A stretch of 64,000 nucleotides of DNA. Source: Embleya sp040605455 (GTDB lineage: Bacteria > Actinomycetota > Actinomycetes > Streptomycetales > Streptomycetaceae). This document shows positions 17,378 through 26,610 of the stretch, in pieces. The notes under the pieces are model-generated. The model made no database searches. It saw only the letters and a list, made by a program, of their open reading frames with translations, and had not been told where the DNA came from. Numbering within the stretch: position 1 is the stretch's first letter; the number at the start of each line of letters is the position of its first letter. Position numbers and translations under genes: made by a program. Where the stretch lies: positions 1-64,000 of the forward strand of contig NZ_JBEXCV010000010.1 of NCBI RefSeq assembly GCF_040605455.1. The letters run 5' to 3'.

Positions 17378-17487
17378 CTACGCCTGTAGAGGCCTTTTCT
17401 CTACAGCTATAGAGATTCATCCACTACAGCCGTAGAGAAATCACCGCTACAGCTGTAGAGTCAGTGCCACGCCCTCTACACCTGTAG
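17378..17487. promoter_or_regulatory. Array of five palindromic operators (CTACAGCTGTAG type)
   Basis: Twelve-base near-palindromes occur at 17378-17389 (CTACGCCTGTAG), 17401-17412 (CTACAGCTATAG), 17424-17435 (CTACAGCCGTAG), 17447-17458 (CTACAGCTGTAG) and 17476-17487 (CTACACCTGTAG). Centre spacings are 23, 23, 23 and 29 bp. They fill the intergenic region between the TetR gene and the divergent monooxygenase, and are the obvious binding sites for that regulator. Confidence 0.85.
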
Positions 17488-17518
17488 CGGACGCCAAAGC
17501 ATCGATACCGGGGGAACC

Positions 17519-18697
17519 ATGACCATCACCAAGCCCGAAGCGATCGTCGTCGGCGCCGGCCCCGGCGGGCTCACCGCCGCGACCGCCCTGCACCGCAAGG
17601 GCTGGTCGGTGGTGGTCCTGGAACGCGCCGCCACCCTGGAGCCGATCGGCTCGGCCATCGCCGTCGCGCCGAACGGGCTGCGCGCGCTGGACGCCATCGG
17701 CGCGGGCGAGCCGCTCCGCGGGTTGGCCGCGATCCGAGGCGCCGCGACGCTGCGACGGCCGGACGGGCGGGTGCTCGCGCCCACCAGCGGCGAGGCGTTC
17801 GTCGAGCGTTTCGGCGAACCGATGGTGCTGGCGCCTCGGGCCGAGCTGATGCGGGTGCTGCTCGCGGGCCTGCCGGCGGACGCGCTGCGCACCGGGACGA
17901 CGGTGTCGAGCGTGCTGCCGGGCAAAGCGAACCGCCGCGCGTCGGTGACCACCACGACCGGCGAGACGCTGACCGCCGACCTCGTGGTCGGCGCCGACGG
18001 GATCCGCTCGCCGATCCGACAGGCGCTCTTCCCCGAGCACCCCGGCCCGCGCTACGCCGGATTCACCACGTGGCGCGCGATCGTGCCGGCGACCGAGATC
18101 GTGCCGGGCGAGACGTGGGGCCGCGGCCTGGTCTTCGGCGCGATGCCGCTGGCCGACGGCCGGGTCTACTGGTACGCGACCGCGAACCGCCCGGCCGGTG
18201 TCGTGCACGGCGACGAACGGGCCGAACTGCTGCGCCTGTACCGGGACTTCCACGCACCGATCAGCCAACTGATCGAGGCCGCGACACCGGAGCAGATCCT
18301 GCACCTGGACGTGCACGAGATGGCCGATCCGCTGCCCGCGCACCATCGCGGACGGGTCGTGCTGATCGGCGACGCGGCGCACGCGATGACCCCCAACCTG
18401 GGTCAGGGCGGCAATCAGGCGTTGGAGGACGCGATCGAACTCGCCGACGTGCTCACCGGCGTGGCCGCCTCCGGGGTGGTCGATGCGCTGCCGGGGTACA
18501 CCGCGCGGCGGCTGGCGCACACCTCGGAGGTGGTGCGGAAGTCGCGCCGGCTGGGGGCGATGGCGCAGTGGGAGGGTCGGGGCGCGGTGGCGATCCGGAA
18601 CGGACTCCTGAGGGTCGCCGGGCGGTTGGCGCCGGATGCGGCCCTGCGGCCGTTGGACTCGATCCTGAGTTGGCGCCCGCCGGCCGGTTCGGCCTGA
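17519..18697 (+). CDS. FAD-dependent monooxygenase (PHBH fold)
   Basis: A 392-residue group A flavoprotein hydroxylase. The Rossmann motif VVGAGPGGLTAATAL begins at about residue 11, and GDAAHAMTPNLGQGGNQALEDA near 285 is the FAD-ribityl motif. DLVVGADGIRS near 155 is the DG motif for NAD(P)H and FAD. It would hydroxylate an aromatic substrate with NAD(P)H and oxygen. ATG follows GGGGGAACC. The TetR-operator array directly upstream implies substrate-induced expression. Salicylate- or hydroxybenzoate-like substrates are common in the family but unproven here. Confidence 0.88.
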   Translation: MTITKPEAIVVGAGPGGLTAATALHRKGWSVVVLERAATLEPIGSAIAVAPNGLRALDAIGAGEPLRGLAAIRGAATLRRPDGRVLAPTSGEAFVERFGEPMVLAPRAELMRVLLAGLPADALRTGTTVSSVLPGKANRRASVTTTTGETLTADLVVGADGIRSPIRQALFPEHPGPRYAGFTTWRAIVPATEIVPGETWGRGLVFGAMPLADGRVYWYATANRPAGVVHGDERAELLRLYRDFHAPISQLIEAATPEQILHLDVHEMADPLPAHHRGRVVLIGDAAHAMTPNLGQGGNQALEDAIELADVLTGVAASGVVDALPGYTARRLAHTSEVVRKSRRLGAMAQWEGRGAVAIRNGLLRVAGRLAPDAALRPLDSILSWRPPAGSA

Positions 18698-18749
18698 ACC
18701 TTCGGCGGGCTGCGCGGTTCCGCCCGCACGGGATGCGTCGTACATTCCG

Positions 18750-18761
18750 TACCGGCCGGTA
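18750..18761. promoter_or_regulatory. Perfect palindrome TACCGGCCGGTA upstream of esterase
   Basis: A 12-bp perfect palindrome 24 bases upstream of the esterase GTG, flanked by short A/T-containing bases in an otherwise GC-rich gap. It resembles TetR-family half-sites and may be an operator. The sequence differs from the CTACAG array, so another regulator would be needed. Confidence 0.45.
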
Positions 18762-18785
18762 TCTGGTTGACGGAGGAGGAACACG

Positions 18786-19706
18786 GTGGCGATCGATCCG
18801 CAGCTCGCGAAGTTGCTGAGTTTCACGCCGGAAAATCTGTTCGTGGGCGACGCGGCCACCGCGCGGGCGACCATCGATGCCGGAATCGGGCTGCTTCCGG
18901 TGACGACCGAGTTGGCCCAGGTGCACGATCGCACCATCCCGGGCGCCGTCGACGCGCTGCCCGCTCGGGTGTACCGGCCGTCGGAGGAGCCCGATCTGCC
19001 GGTGACCGTGTTCTTCCACGGTGGCGGGTTCGTGATCGGCGGCCTGGACAGTCACGATGCGCAGGCCCGGCGGATCGCCCGGCACGCCGAGTGCGTGGTG
19101 ATCTCGGTGGACTACCGGCTCGCCCCGGAACACCCGTTCCCAGCCGGGATCGAGGACGCGTTCGCCGCGTACCGGTGGGTGCTCGACAACGCCGCCGAAC
19201 TCGGTGCCGACCCGAGCCGGATCGCGCTGGCCGGCGACAGCGCGGGCGCCACGCTGTCCGCGACCACGTGCCTGCTGGCCCGCGAACACGGCCTGCCGCA
19301 ACCGGCTTTGCAGATGTTGTGGTATCCGGGGACCGGCGTCGAGCACACCGCGTCGCGGGTCGAGAACGCGAACGCGCCGCTGCTCACCGCCGCCTCGATC
19401 GCGTGGTTCATGGAGCACTACCTCGGCGGACGCGCGCTCGACGAACTGGGTCCGTACGCCTCGATCGGCACCATCGAGGACCTGTCCGGCCTGGCGCCGG
19501 CGCACGTGGTCCTGGCCGGTCACGATCCGCTGCGCGACGAGGGCGCGGACTTCGCCGAGCGGCTGCGCGCGGCGGGCGGCACGGTCGAATGCGAGCTGTT
19601 CGAGGACATGGTGCACGGCTTCATGAGCTTCGTGGACCTGGTCCCGCGCTGCGCGGAGTGCGCCTCGGGTTCGTTCGCGGCGCTGCACAAGGCGCTGCAC
19701 CCGTAG
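18786..19706 (+). CDS. Alpha/beta-hydrolase, hormone-sensitive-lipase family
   Basis: A 306-residue esterase. The oxyanion-hole motif FFHGGGFVIGG lies around residue 77, the nucleophile elbow GDSAGATLS around 153, and the catalytic His in MVHGFMSF near 278. GTG has GGAGGA upstream. It is 88 bases downstream of the FAD monooxygenase on the same strand and may act on esters in the same pathway, or be independently controlled through the palindrome at 18750. No signal peptide. Confidence 0.87.
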   Translation: MAIDPQLAKLLSFTPENLFVGDAATARATIDAGIGLLPVTTELAQVHDRTIPGAVDALPARVYRPSEEPDLPVTVFFHGGGFVIGGLDSHDAQARRIARHAECVVISVDYRLAPEHPFPAGIEDAFAAYRWVLDNAAELGADPSRIALAGDSAGATLSATTCLLAREHGLPQPALQMLWYPGTGVEHTASRVENANAPLLTAASIAWFMEHYLGGRALDELGPYASIGTIEDLSGLAPAHVVLAGHDPLRDEGADFAERLRAAGGTVECELFEDMVHGFMSFVDLVPRCAECASGSFAALHKALHP

Positions 19707-19726
19707 GGGATGGCCGGCGGGTGGCG

Positions 19727-20554
19727 TCAGCGCGACGGCAGGATCAGCAACTCGTCCGTACCGGGCCGGCGCAGCACGTCCACGGGATGGCCGTACAACT
19801 CGGACAACACCGGCGCGGTGCACACCTGATCGGGCGGTCCGCAGGCGACCAGTCGGCCCTGCGCGAGCAGGGCGATCCGGTCCGCGTAGGCGGCCGCCAG
19901 GTTGAGGTCGTGCAGCACGATCACCACCGCGTCGCCCCGGCGCGCCCGGTCCCGGGCCAGCCGCAGCACGTCCTCGGTGTGCTTGAGATCCAGGGCGGCG
20001 GTGGGCTCGTCGAGGAAAAGTACGGGCGCGCCCTGCGCGAGCACTCGGGCGAGCGAGACCCGGGCCCGCTCGCCGCCGGACAGTGACGGGTAGACCCGGT
20101 CGGCCAGGTGCGCCACGTCCGTCTCGGCCAGAGCGCGGGCCACGATCGCCTCCTCGGACTCCTCGCTCGGCAGTCCCGCGTGCGGCGCGCGGCCCATCCG
20201 CACCACCTCGTCCACGGTGAACGGGAAGGACAGTGTGACACTCTGTGGCAACACCGCGCGGCGCAGCGCCAGTTCGCGCTGTGAGTAGTCGGACGACGCC
20301 CGATCGGCGATCCGCACGGTACCGTGATGCGGTGTCAGGTCGCCGGTGAGCAGGCCGAGCAGGGTGGACTTGCCCGCGCCGTTGGGGCCGAGCACCGCGA
20401 CGATCTCACCGTGGCGCACGGTCAACGAGACGCCGTCGACCAGGTTGCGGCCGGCGATGGCGTAGCCGACGTTCTCGGCCTCGACGCCGATCGTGCCGAC
20501 CTCGGGCGCCGTCGCGGGCGCCGCGGTGCGGTTCCGGGCGAGCAGCCTCATCAT
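19727..20554 (-). CDS. hmuV: Haem ABC transporter ATP-binding protein
   Basis: A 275-residue ATPase with Walker A GPNGAGKST, signature YPSLSGGERARVSLARV and Walker B VLFLDEPTAAL, followed by the D-loop and the switch His in LHDLNLAA. This is the HmuV/FecE pattern. ATGATG start has AGGAGG six bases upstream and overlaps the permease stop by ATGA, so translation is coupled. It energises haem (or siderophore-iron) uptake from the cytoplasmic face with HmuU and HmuT. Confidence 0.92.
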   Translation of the reverse strand: MMRLLARNRTAAPATAPEVGTIGVEAENVGYAIAGRNLVDGVSLTVRHGEIVAVLGPNGAGKSTLLGLLTGDLTPHHGTVRIADRASSDYSQRELALRRAVLPQSVTLSFPFTVDEVVRMGRAPHAGLPSEESEEAIVARALAETDVAHLADRVYPSLSGGERARVSLARVLAQGAPVLFLDEPTAALDLKHTEDVLRLARDRARRGDAVVIVLHDLNLAAAYADRIALLAQGRLVACGPPDQVCTAPVLSELYGHPVDVLRRPGTDELLILPSR

Positions 20555-21717
20555 GCCCAACCTCCTTGCCGGGAACGGGTTTTGCGCAGCAGCCACAGGA
20601 AGAACGGGGCGCCGATCAGCGCGGTGAGCACGCCGAGCGGGACCTCCTTGGGCATCGCGACGGTGCGCGCCGCGAGGTCGGCGCCGACGGTGACCAGCGC
20701 GCCGAGAAGGGCGCTCGCGGGCAGCAGCAGCCGGTGTCGCGGACCGGCGATCAGCCGGATGATGTGCGGGACGACCAGGCCGACGAAGGTGATCACACCG
20801 GCCGCGGCGACGGCCGCGCCGACCAGGGTGGCGCTGAGCACGACCACCACGATGCGTACCCGTTCGGTGTCCACGCCCAGGTGTCGGGCGCCGCTTTCGC
20901 CGAGCGCCATGATGTCCAGCGCCCGGGCGTACCGGGGCAGAACCAGCAGGCCGATGAGCGCGAACGGTGCGAGCGCGCCGATGATCTTCCAGCTCGCCCC
21001 GCCGACGCTGCCCAGGTTCCAGAAGGTGATGCTGCGCAGTTCGGCGTCGTCGGCGACGAAGGTGAACAGCCCGATCGCGGCGCCGGCCAGCGCGTTGATC
21101 GCGATGCCGGTCAGGACCAGGGTGACCACTTCGGTACGGCCGTCGGAGCGGGAGAGCAGGTAGACGAAGAGCGTGGTGAGCAGGCCGCCGACGAAGGCGA
21201 ACGCGGTCACCGTCCAGGAGCCGAAGGTGGACACGCCCAGCACGATCGCGCCGACCGCGCCGAGCGCCGCCCCGGAGGACACCCCGATCACGCCGGGCTC
21301 GGCAAGCGGGTTGCCGAACACGCCCTGCATCGCGGCTCCGGCACAGCCCAGGCACGCGCCGACCATGATGCCGAGCACGATGCGCGGGAAGCGGATGTTC
21401 CACAACACGGCCTCGTTGGCTGCCGACACATGGCCGATGTCCAGGCCGAGATGGTGCAGCACCGAGAAGAGCACCTGGTCGGAGGGGATGTCGAAGGCAC
21501 CCATGCCGGCCGAGACGACGCTCGTGGCCAGGAGCAGCAGCACCAGGGTCGGCATCAGCCAACGGCCGTGCCGACGCGGTGCCGCGGCCACCGGGGGCGT
21601 GGCCCGGGTTGTCGGCGCCGGGGTCGTCGTCCTGCCGAGTTCGACCACGGGAGGCGGTGAGCCCGGTTGTTCGGTGGGTTCTTGACGCTCCGTCACCGTT
21701 GCCACGGTCTCCCCCAC
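20551..21717 (-). CDS. hmuU: Haem ABC transporter permease (FecCD family)
   Basis: About 388 residues with a Pro/Thr-rich cytoplasmic N terminus followed by about ten membrane helices. FecCD motifs seen: RFPRIVLGIMVGACLGCAGA and GVFGNPLAEPGVIGVSSGA. GTG at 21717 has a G-rich site a few bases upstream. A longer start at 21804 would overlap hmuT, and GTG at 21705 is a third option. It forms the membrane channel for iron complexes delivered by the lipoprotein encoded just upstream. Confidence 0.9.
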   Translation of the reverse strand: MGETVATVTERQEPTEQPGSPPPVVELGRTTTPAPTTRATPPVAAAPRRHGRWLMPTLVLLLLATSVVSAGMGAFDIPSDQVLFSVLHHLGLDIGHVSAANEAVLWNIRFPRIVLGIMVGACLGCAGAAMQGVFGNPLAEPGVIGVSSGAALGAVGAIVLGVSTFGSWTVTAFAFVGGLLTTLFVYLLSRSDGRTEVVTLVLTGIAINALAGAAIGLFTFVADDAELRSITFWNLGSVGGASWKIIGALAPFALIGLLVLPRYARALDIMALGESGARHLGVDTERVRIVVVVLSATLVGAAVAAAGVITFVGLVVPHIIRLIAGPRHRLLLPASALLGALVTVGADLAARTVAMPKEVPLGVLTALIGAPFFLWLLRKTRSRQGGWA

Positions 21718-21796
21718 ACCTTCCCCTCGGGTGTTTTCGGGCGCCGGACGGGACGCTCCGGGGCCCCCGGAACGGCGGGCGGCGGACCGGCCGACC

Positions 21797-22756
21797 CTAG
21801 CCATGCAGCAGATCGACGAGCTCGTTCAGCGCGACACCGGCCGTCGGCCCACCGCCGCCCAGCTCCAGGTCGTCCATCGCGACGACCTTCCGATTCAGGC
21901 CGGCGGGCGTTTGTGCGACGCCCGGCAGCTTGAGCACGCCGTCGACGCCGCCGACCGACTCCAGGCCCTTCCGGAAGACGAGGATGACGTCGGGCTTGGC
22001 CGAGACCATCGCCTCGGGGGTCAGCGCGGCGGACATCTCGACGCCCAGTTCGGTACCCGTATCGATGCCGCCGGCGGCGCTGATCATGCTGTCCGGGCCC
22101 AGGCCCTTGCCGCCGATGTGGTAGAGGTTGGCCTGCCCGCGGATGTAGAGGAACGCCACACGCGGCTTGGTGGCGGCCTGCGCGCCCTTCGCCTTGGCGG
22201 TGGCGATCTCGCCGGCGGTCTTGTCGGCGAGCATCCTGCCCCGATCCGGCACGCCCAGCGCGGTGGCGATGGTGGTGATCCGGGTGATCGCGTCCTCGGG
22301 CTTGCCGCTGTCCGGGATCAGAACGATCGGTACGCCGGCCGCCTTGAGCTGGTCGATCGCGGTGCGAGGGCCGACCGAGGCGCTGCCGATGGCGACCGTG
22401 GGTCGCTGGGCGAGGATGCCCTCGGGGTTGAGCCCGCGCGAGTTGCCGAAGGTCGGCTTGCCCTTGCTCTGCGGCAGGACCGCACCGGAGGTGTCCACAC
22501 CGACGACGTTGGAGGCCAGGCCCAGGGCGTACACGGTCTGCGCGATGTCGCCGCCGAGCGGAACGATCCGGCTCGCGTCCTTGACGGTGACCTTGCCCAT
22601 CGTGGTGTCCACGGTGGCCGGCAGCACCGAACCGGCCGGGGCCTTGTCGGCCTCCTTGCCATCGGACTTCTTGTCGTCTTCGCCGCACGCCGTGGCGAAC
22701 GCGGTGATGGCGAGGACGGCCGCGGCCACCCGCAAGCTTGTTCGACGCAGACGCAT
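21797..22756 (-). CDS. hmuT: Haem-binding lipoprotein of ABC transporter
   Basis: A 319-residue lipoprotein. Signal peptide with Arg-rich start and the lipobox TACG after residue 20 (Cys24) anchors it outside the membrane. The body is the two-lobed periplasmic-binding fold of class III (RIVPLGGDIAQTVYALG; FRKGLESVGGVDGVLKLPG), and the latter segment is typical of HmuT haem-binding proteins. First gene of hmuTUV and directly downstream of two DtxR/IdeR-like iron boxes, so iron-repressed. Confidence 0.9.
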   Translation of the reverse strand: MRLRRTSLRVAAAVLAITAFATACGEDDKKSDGKEADKAPAGSVLPATVDTTMGKVTVKDASRIVPLGGDIAQTVYALGLASNVVGVDTSGAVLPQSKGKPTFGNSRGLNPEGILAQRPTVAIGSASVGPRTAIDQLKAAGVPIVLIPDSGKPEDAITRITTIATALGVPDRGRMLADKTAGEIATAKAKGAQAATKPRVAFLYIRGQANLYHIGGKGLGPDSMISAAGGIDTGTELGVEMSAALTPEAMVSAKPDVILVFRKGLESVGGVDGVLKLPGVAQTPAGLNRKVVAMDDLELGGGGPTAGVALNELVDLLHG

Positions 22757-22804
22757 CCGGCGGCCTTTCGAGCGGTGGGGTGAGCGGAAGAAGAAATTCC
22801 GTTC

Positions 22805-22855
22805 TTAGGCAAGCCTTGCCTTGTTATTCGCAACCTAAAGGTGAGGCTTACCTAA
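22805..22855 (-). promoter_or_regulatory. Two DtxR/IdeR-like iron boxes upstream of hmuT
   Basis: TTAGGCAAGCCTTGCCTTG at 22805-22823 and AAAGGTGAGGCTTACCTAA at 22837-22855 match the 19-bp DtxR consensus (TTAGGTTAGSCTAACCTAA) at about 13 and 15 positions. They lie 49-99 bases upstream of hmuT. Iron-loaded DmdR/IdeR would repress hmuTUV. Confidence 0.85.
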
Positions 22856-22980
22856 CTTCAAGCCCGGGGCGGGTGGACAACGTCACACGCGGACGGCGGG
22901 CCGCTCCCCCGGCGAGGACAGCCGCAGCACCGGTACCGCAGCGGCCTTGGCTCCTTTGCGTCCCGCGTCGGTCGATCCGG

Positions 22981-23931
22981 TCAGCGCGCGCGCCAGGCCC
23001 GGCTGTGCCGGCGGATCTCGGCCGCGGAGAAGTTCTCGTGGTCCTCGCCCCACGCGGTGACGCCGTCGAAGGTCCACTCGGTGAGGCCGTTGACGGTAAA
23101 CAGGTTCGGGTTCAGGAAGAAGCCGAGCCGGTTGTGCATGCGCCCCTCCGCGTGCAGTTCGCGGCCGAGTTCGTCGATCCCCTCCAGCACGATCCGGGTG
23201 GCCCAACCGGTGTCGTCCTCGCGTTCGACCACTTCGCGGCGGCCCTTGGCCAACTTGGCCCAGGTGCCGTCGCGGAGCAGGTAGCCGTGGATGGACACGC
23301 AGCCCGAGCCGAAGTCCATGGTGATGCTGTGGAAGGCGTCCCGCTCGGAGGCGGTCGCGTAGCTGTAGCCGCCCCGCTTGGCGGGCGACTGCATCAGGCC
23401 GGGACCGAACTGCGAGCGCGGGCCCCACGAGCGGTCCCGGAAGCCGTACGAGTCGACCGGGATCTCCTCGCCGCGCAGCACCACCGTGCCGGTGTAGCGC
23501 CCGGGCTGGTCCACGTGCTTGTCGCCGAGGTAGTGCGGCGGCAGCACCGCGGTGAAGGTCAGGTCGACGTGGATCTCGTCGCCGCCGTCCGGGTCGTCGT
23601 AGCCGACCTCGTACACCGCCTGCGGCCGCACGCAGCGCACCCGGAACCCGTTCGGCAGCCGCAGGTCGGTCAGGTCCTGGTCGGGGATCGGCAGATGCCA
23701 GAAGTTCTTGGCGTAGACCGCCTCGTGCGGGTGCCGCCCGCTGTCGTCCCAGAAGTACGCGCCGCCCGCCGCGACCCCCTGGTTCGCCCGGAAGAACGGA
23801 TACAGCTGCCCGGACAGGCGCCTCTGCGGAACCGTGAAGGTGAACCAGGAGGTCTCCGACCAGTACGGGTCGTCGCTGGTCGGCGGGTGGAACCGGTCGT
23901 CGGGGTGGTGCTCGACATGCTCAGTGATCAT
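22981..23931 (-). CDS. DUF7064/7065-like (CrtC/AttH lipocalin-type) protein
   Basis: A 316-residue soluble protein. Central DSYGFRDRSWGPR and GGAYFWDD segments match actinobacterial DUF7064/7065 proteins, related to the lipocalin-like hydratase CrtC. The same RD-x-SWG-x-R core recurs in the protein at 41923, so the window holds two paralogues. ATG at 23931 is preferred to the TTG six bases earlier. Reaction unknown; a hydrophobic or terpenoid ligand is plausible by relation to CrtC. It follows the haem operon but has its own start region. Confidence 0.65.
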   Translation of the reverse strand: MITEHVEHHPDDRFHPPTSDDPYWSETSWFTFTVPQRRLSGQLYPFFRANQGVAAGGAYFWDDSGRHPHEAVYAKNFWHLPIPDQDLTDLRLPNGFRVRCVRPQAVYEVGYDDPDGGDEIHVDLTFTAVLPPHYLGDKHVDQPGRYTGTVVLRGEEIPVDSYGFRDRSWGPRSQFGPGLMQSPAKRGGYSYATASERDAFHSITMDFGSGCVSIHGYLLRDGTWAKLAKGRREVVEREDDTGWATRIVLEGIDELGRELHAEGRMHNRLGFFLNPNLFTVNGLTEWTFDGVTAWGEDHENFSAAEIRRHSRAWRAR

Positions 23932-23995
23932 GGCCAACGGGTACTACGGGTACTTGGCCGAGTCAATGATTATTGCCGTCGATTCCGGCCTGTGA

Positions 23996-26542
23996 TCACT
24001 CCTCGAGGCTGACGTCCACGGTGAGCGGACCGTCCGCGGGCACCAGGTCGATGCGGGCGATGTGTCCGGCCGCGCGCAGGTCCGTCTCGACCAGGGCCAC
24101 CCGGGCCAGTTCGGCCGGGTCGCCGGTGATCGTGACACCCGCCACTGCGGCGCGCATCGACACCTGCGCGGCCGACTTGGCCTTGCGCACGCCGGCGATC
24201 AGCTCGGACGCGAGAGCCGGCAGCGCCCGGTCGGCCGCCGGCGGCTGCGGCGCGGGCCAATCCGCCCGGTGCACCGAGCCCTCCTGCCACCACGACCACA
24301 CCTCCTCGGTCGCGAACGGCAACACCGGCGCGAGCAGTCGCAGCAGTACGGACAGCGCGCTCGCGAGCGCGGCCCGGGCCGACCGGGCACCCGCCGCGGA
24401 GCCGGCCTCGCCGTAGGCACGGGCCTTGACCAGCTCGACGTAGTCGTCGCAGAAGTACCAGAAGAACCGCTCGGTCCGGTCCAGCGCCCGCGCGTAGTCG
24501 TAGTCCTCGAACGCCTCGGTCGCCGCGCGGGCCACCTCCGCCACCTCGGCGAGCAGGGCCAGGTCGAGCGGTTCGCGCACCGCGTCGGGTGCCTCGGCCG
24601 CGCCGGTCGAGAGCACGAACCGGCCGACGTTGAGCAGCTTGATCGCCAACCGGCGGCCGACCTTCATCTGGCCGACGTCGAACGCGGTGTCCACGCCCGG
24701 CCGACCGCTCGCCGCCCAGTATCGCACCGCATCCGAGCCGTGCTGCGCGAGCAGGTCGACCGGGGTGACCACGTTGCCCTTGGACTTGGACATCTTCTTG
24801 CGGTCCGGGTCCAGGATCCAGCCGGAGATCGCCGCGTGCGCGAACGGCAGGCTGTGGTTCTCCGCGTCCGCTCGCACCACGGCGGAGAACAACCAGGTAC
24901 GGATGATCTCGTGCGCCTGTGGGCGCAGGTCCATCGGGAAGACCCGGGCGAACAGGTCGTCGTCGCGACACCAGCCGCCCGCGATCTGCGGCGTGAGCGA
25001 GGAGGTTGCCCACGTGTCCATCACGTCCGCGTCGCCGACGAATCCGCCGGGCTCACCGCGCTGTTCCGCTCGATAGCCGGGCGGCACGTCGGTATACGGG
25101 TCGATCGGCAGATCAGTCTCGGCCGGGCGCAGCGGTGCGTCGTGCCGCGGCAGCCCGGCCTCGTCCAGCGGATACCACAGGGGCACCGGGACTCCGAAGA
25201 AGCGCTGCCGGCTGATCAGCCAGTCGCCGTTGAGACCCTCGACCCAGTTGTCGTAGCGGACCTTCATGTGCGCGGGATGCCAGGCCAATTCGGCGCCCCG
25301 GGCCAGCAGTCGGGCCCGCAGGTCGGCATCGCGCCCGCCGTTGCGCAGGTACCACTGCCGGGTGGTGACGATCTCGAGCGGCTTGTCGCCCTTCTCGTAG
25401 AACTTGACCGCGTGCGTGATCGGCTTCGGCTCACCGACCAGTTCGCCGCTCTCGCGCAACATCGCCACGATCCGCTCGCGCGCGGTGAAAACGGTCGCGC
25501 CGGCCAGGCGGGCGTACGCCTCGACCGCCTCGGGGGTGTCGATCCCGGCCGGCGGATCACTCAGGACGCGGCCGTCCCGGCCGAGCACCGCCCGGGTGTC
25601 CAGGCGCAGTTCACGCCACCAGGTGACGTCGGTGGTGTCGCCGAAGGTGCACACCATGGCGAGCCCGGAGCCCTTCTCCGGATCGGCCAGCGCATGCGCG
25701 TACACCGGCACCGGCACTCGGAACAGCGGTGTGCGCACGCTGCTCCCGAACAGGTGCGCGTAGCGCGTGTCGTCGGGATGCGCGACCAGGGCGACGCACG
25801 CGGGCAGCAACTCCGGCCGGGTGGTGGCGATTTCCAGCGCGTCGCCGGTGGGGCCGCGAAACACCAGTCGATGGAAGGCGCCGGGACGCTCCCGGTCCTC
25901 CAACTCGGCCTGCGCGACCGCGGTGCGGAAGCTGACATCCCACAGCGTGGGCGCCTCGGCCGGGTATGCCTCGCCGCGCTCCAGGTTGCGCAGGAAGGCC
26001 CGCTGGGAGGCGGTACGCGAGACCACGTCGATGGTCTGGTAGGTCATCGTCCAGTCGACGGACAGCCCGAGCAGCCGCCACAGTTGCTCGAACGCCTTCT
26101 CGTCCTCGTGGGTCAGTTGCTCGCACAGTTCGATGAAGTTGCGTCGGGAGACCGGGATCTGCTGTTTGCCCGGCTGCTGCGGCGGCACGAAGTCGGCGTC
26201 GTAGGGCAGCGCCGGGTCGCAGCGCACGCCGAAGTGGTTCTGCACCCGCCGCTCGGTGGGCAGACCGTTGTCGTCCCAGCCCATCGGATAGAAGACCTCA
26301 CATCCGCGCATCCGCCGGTAGCGGGCGATCGCGTCGGTGTGGGTGTACGAGAACACGTGTCCCACGTGCAGCGATCCGCTGACCGTGGGCGGCGGGGTGT
26401 CGATGGAGAAGATCTCTTCGCGGGTCCGGCTCCGGTCGAAGCGGTATACGCCCGTCTCTTCCCAGACGCGCGACCATTTCGCTTCCAGCCCGTCGAGGGA
26501 GGGCTTGTCGGGCATGCGGGGGGAATCGGAGGGGGCGATCAT
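23996..26542 (-). CDS. valS: Valyl-tRNA synthetase, short (type 2) form
   Basis: An 848-residue class I synthetase. HIGH-type motif HVGH at 59-62, KMSKS at 583-587, and a CP1 editing domain between. The text FYPMGWDDNGLPTERRVQ is typical of the type 2 ValRS set found in actinobacteria, rickettsiae and archaea, which lacks the long C-terminal coiled coil of the E. coli enzyme. The ATG follows a GGGGG tract. Nothing else of translation is nearby. It may be the only ValRS or a second copy. Confidence 0.93.
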   Translation of the reverse strand: MIAPSDSPRMPDKPSLDGLEAKWSRVWEETGVYRFDRSRTREEIFSIDTPPPTVSGSLHVGHVFSYTHTDAIARYRRMRGCEVFYPMGWDDNGLPTERRVQNHFGVRCDPALPYDADFVPPQQPGKQQIPVSRRNFIELCEQLTHEDEKAFEQLWRLLGLSVDWTMTYQTIDVVSRTASQRAFLRNLERGEAYPAEAPTLWDVSFRTAVAQAELEDRERPGAFHRLVFRGPTGDALEIATTRPELLPACVALVAHPDDTRYAHLFGSSVRTPLFRVPVPVYAHALADPEKGSGLAMVCTFGDTTDVTWWRELRLDTRAVLGRDGRVLSDPPAGIDTPEAVEAYARLAGATVFTARERIVAMLRESGELVGEPKPITHAVKFYEKGDKPLEIVTTRQWYLRNGGRDADLRARLLARGAELAWHPAHMKVRYDNWVEGLNGDWLISRQRFFGVPVPLWYPLDEAGLPRHDAPLRPAETDLPIDPYTDVPPGYRAEQRGEPGGFVGDADVMDTWATSSLTPQIAGGWCRDDDLFARVFPMDLRPQAHEIIRTWLFSAVVRADAENHSLPFAHAAISGWILDPDRKKMSKSKGNVVTPVDLLAQHGSDAVRYWAASGRPGVDTAFDVGQMKVGRRLAIKLLNVGRFVLSTGAAEAPDAVREPLDLALLAEVAEVARAATEAFEDYDYARALDRTERFFWYFCDDYVELVKARAYGEAGSAAGARSARAALASALSVLLRLLAPVLPFATEEVWSWWQEGSVHRADWPAPQPPAADRALPALASELIAGVRKAKSAAQVSMRAAVAGVTITGDPAELARVALVETDLRAAGHIARIDLVPADGPLTVDVSLEE

Positions 26543-26610
26543 GCCCCCGGAGCGTACCGGGAGCCGGGGCCCGACTCGACCCGATTCCCGTGCGGCGGTG
26601 TGGCGGACCG

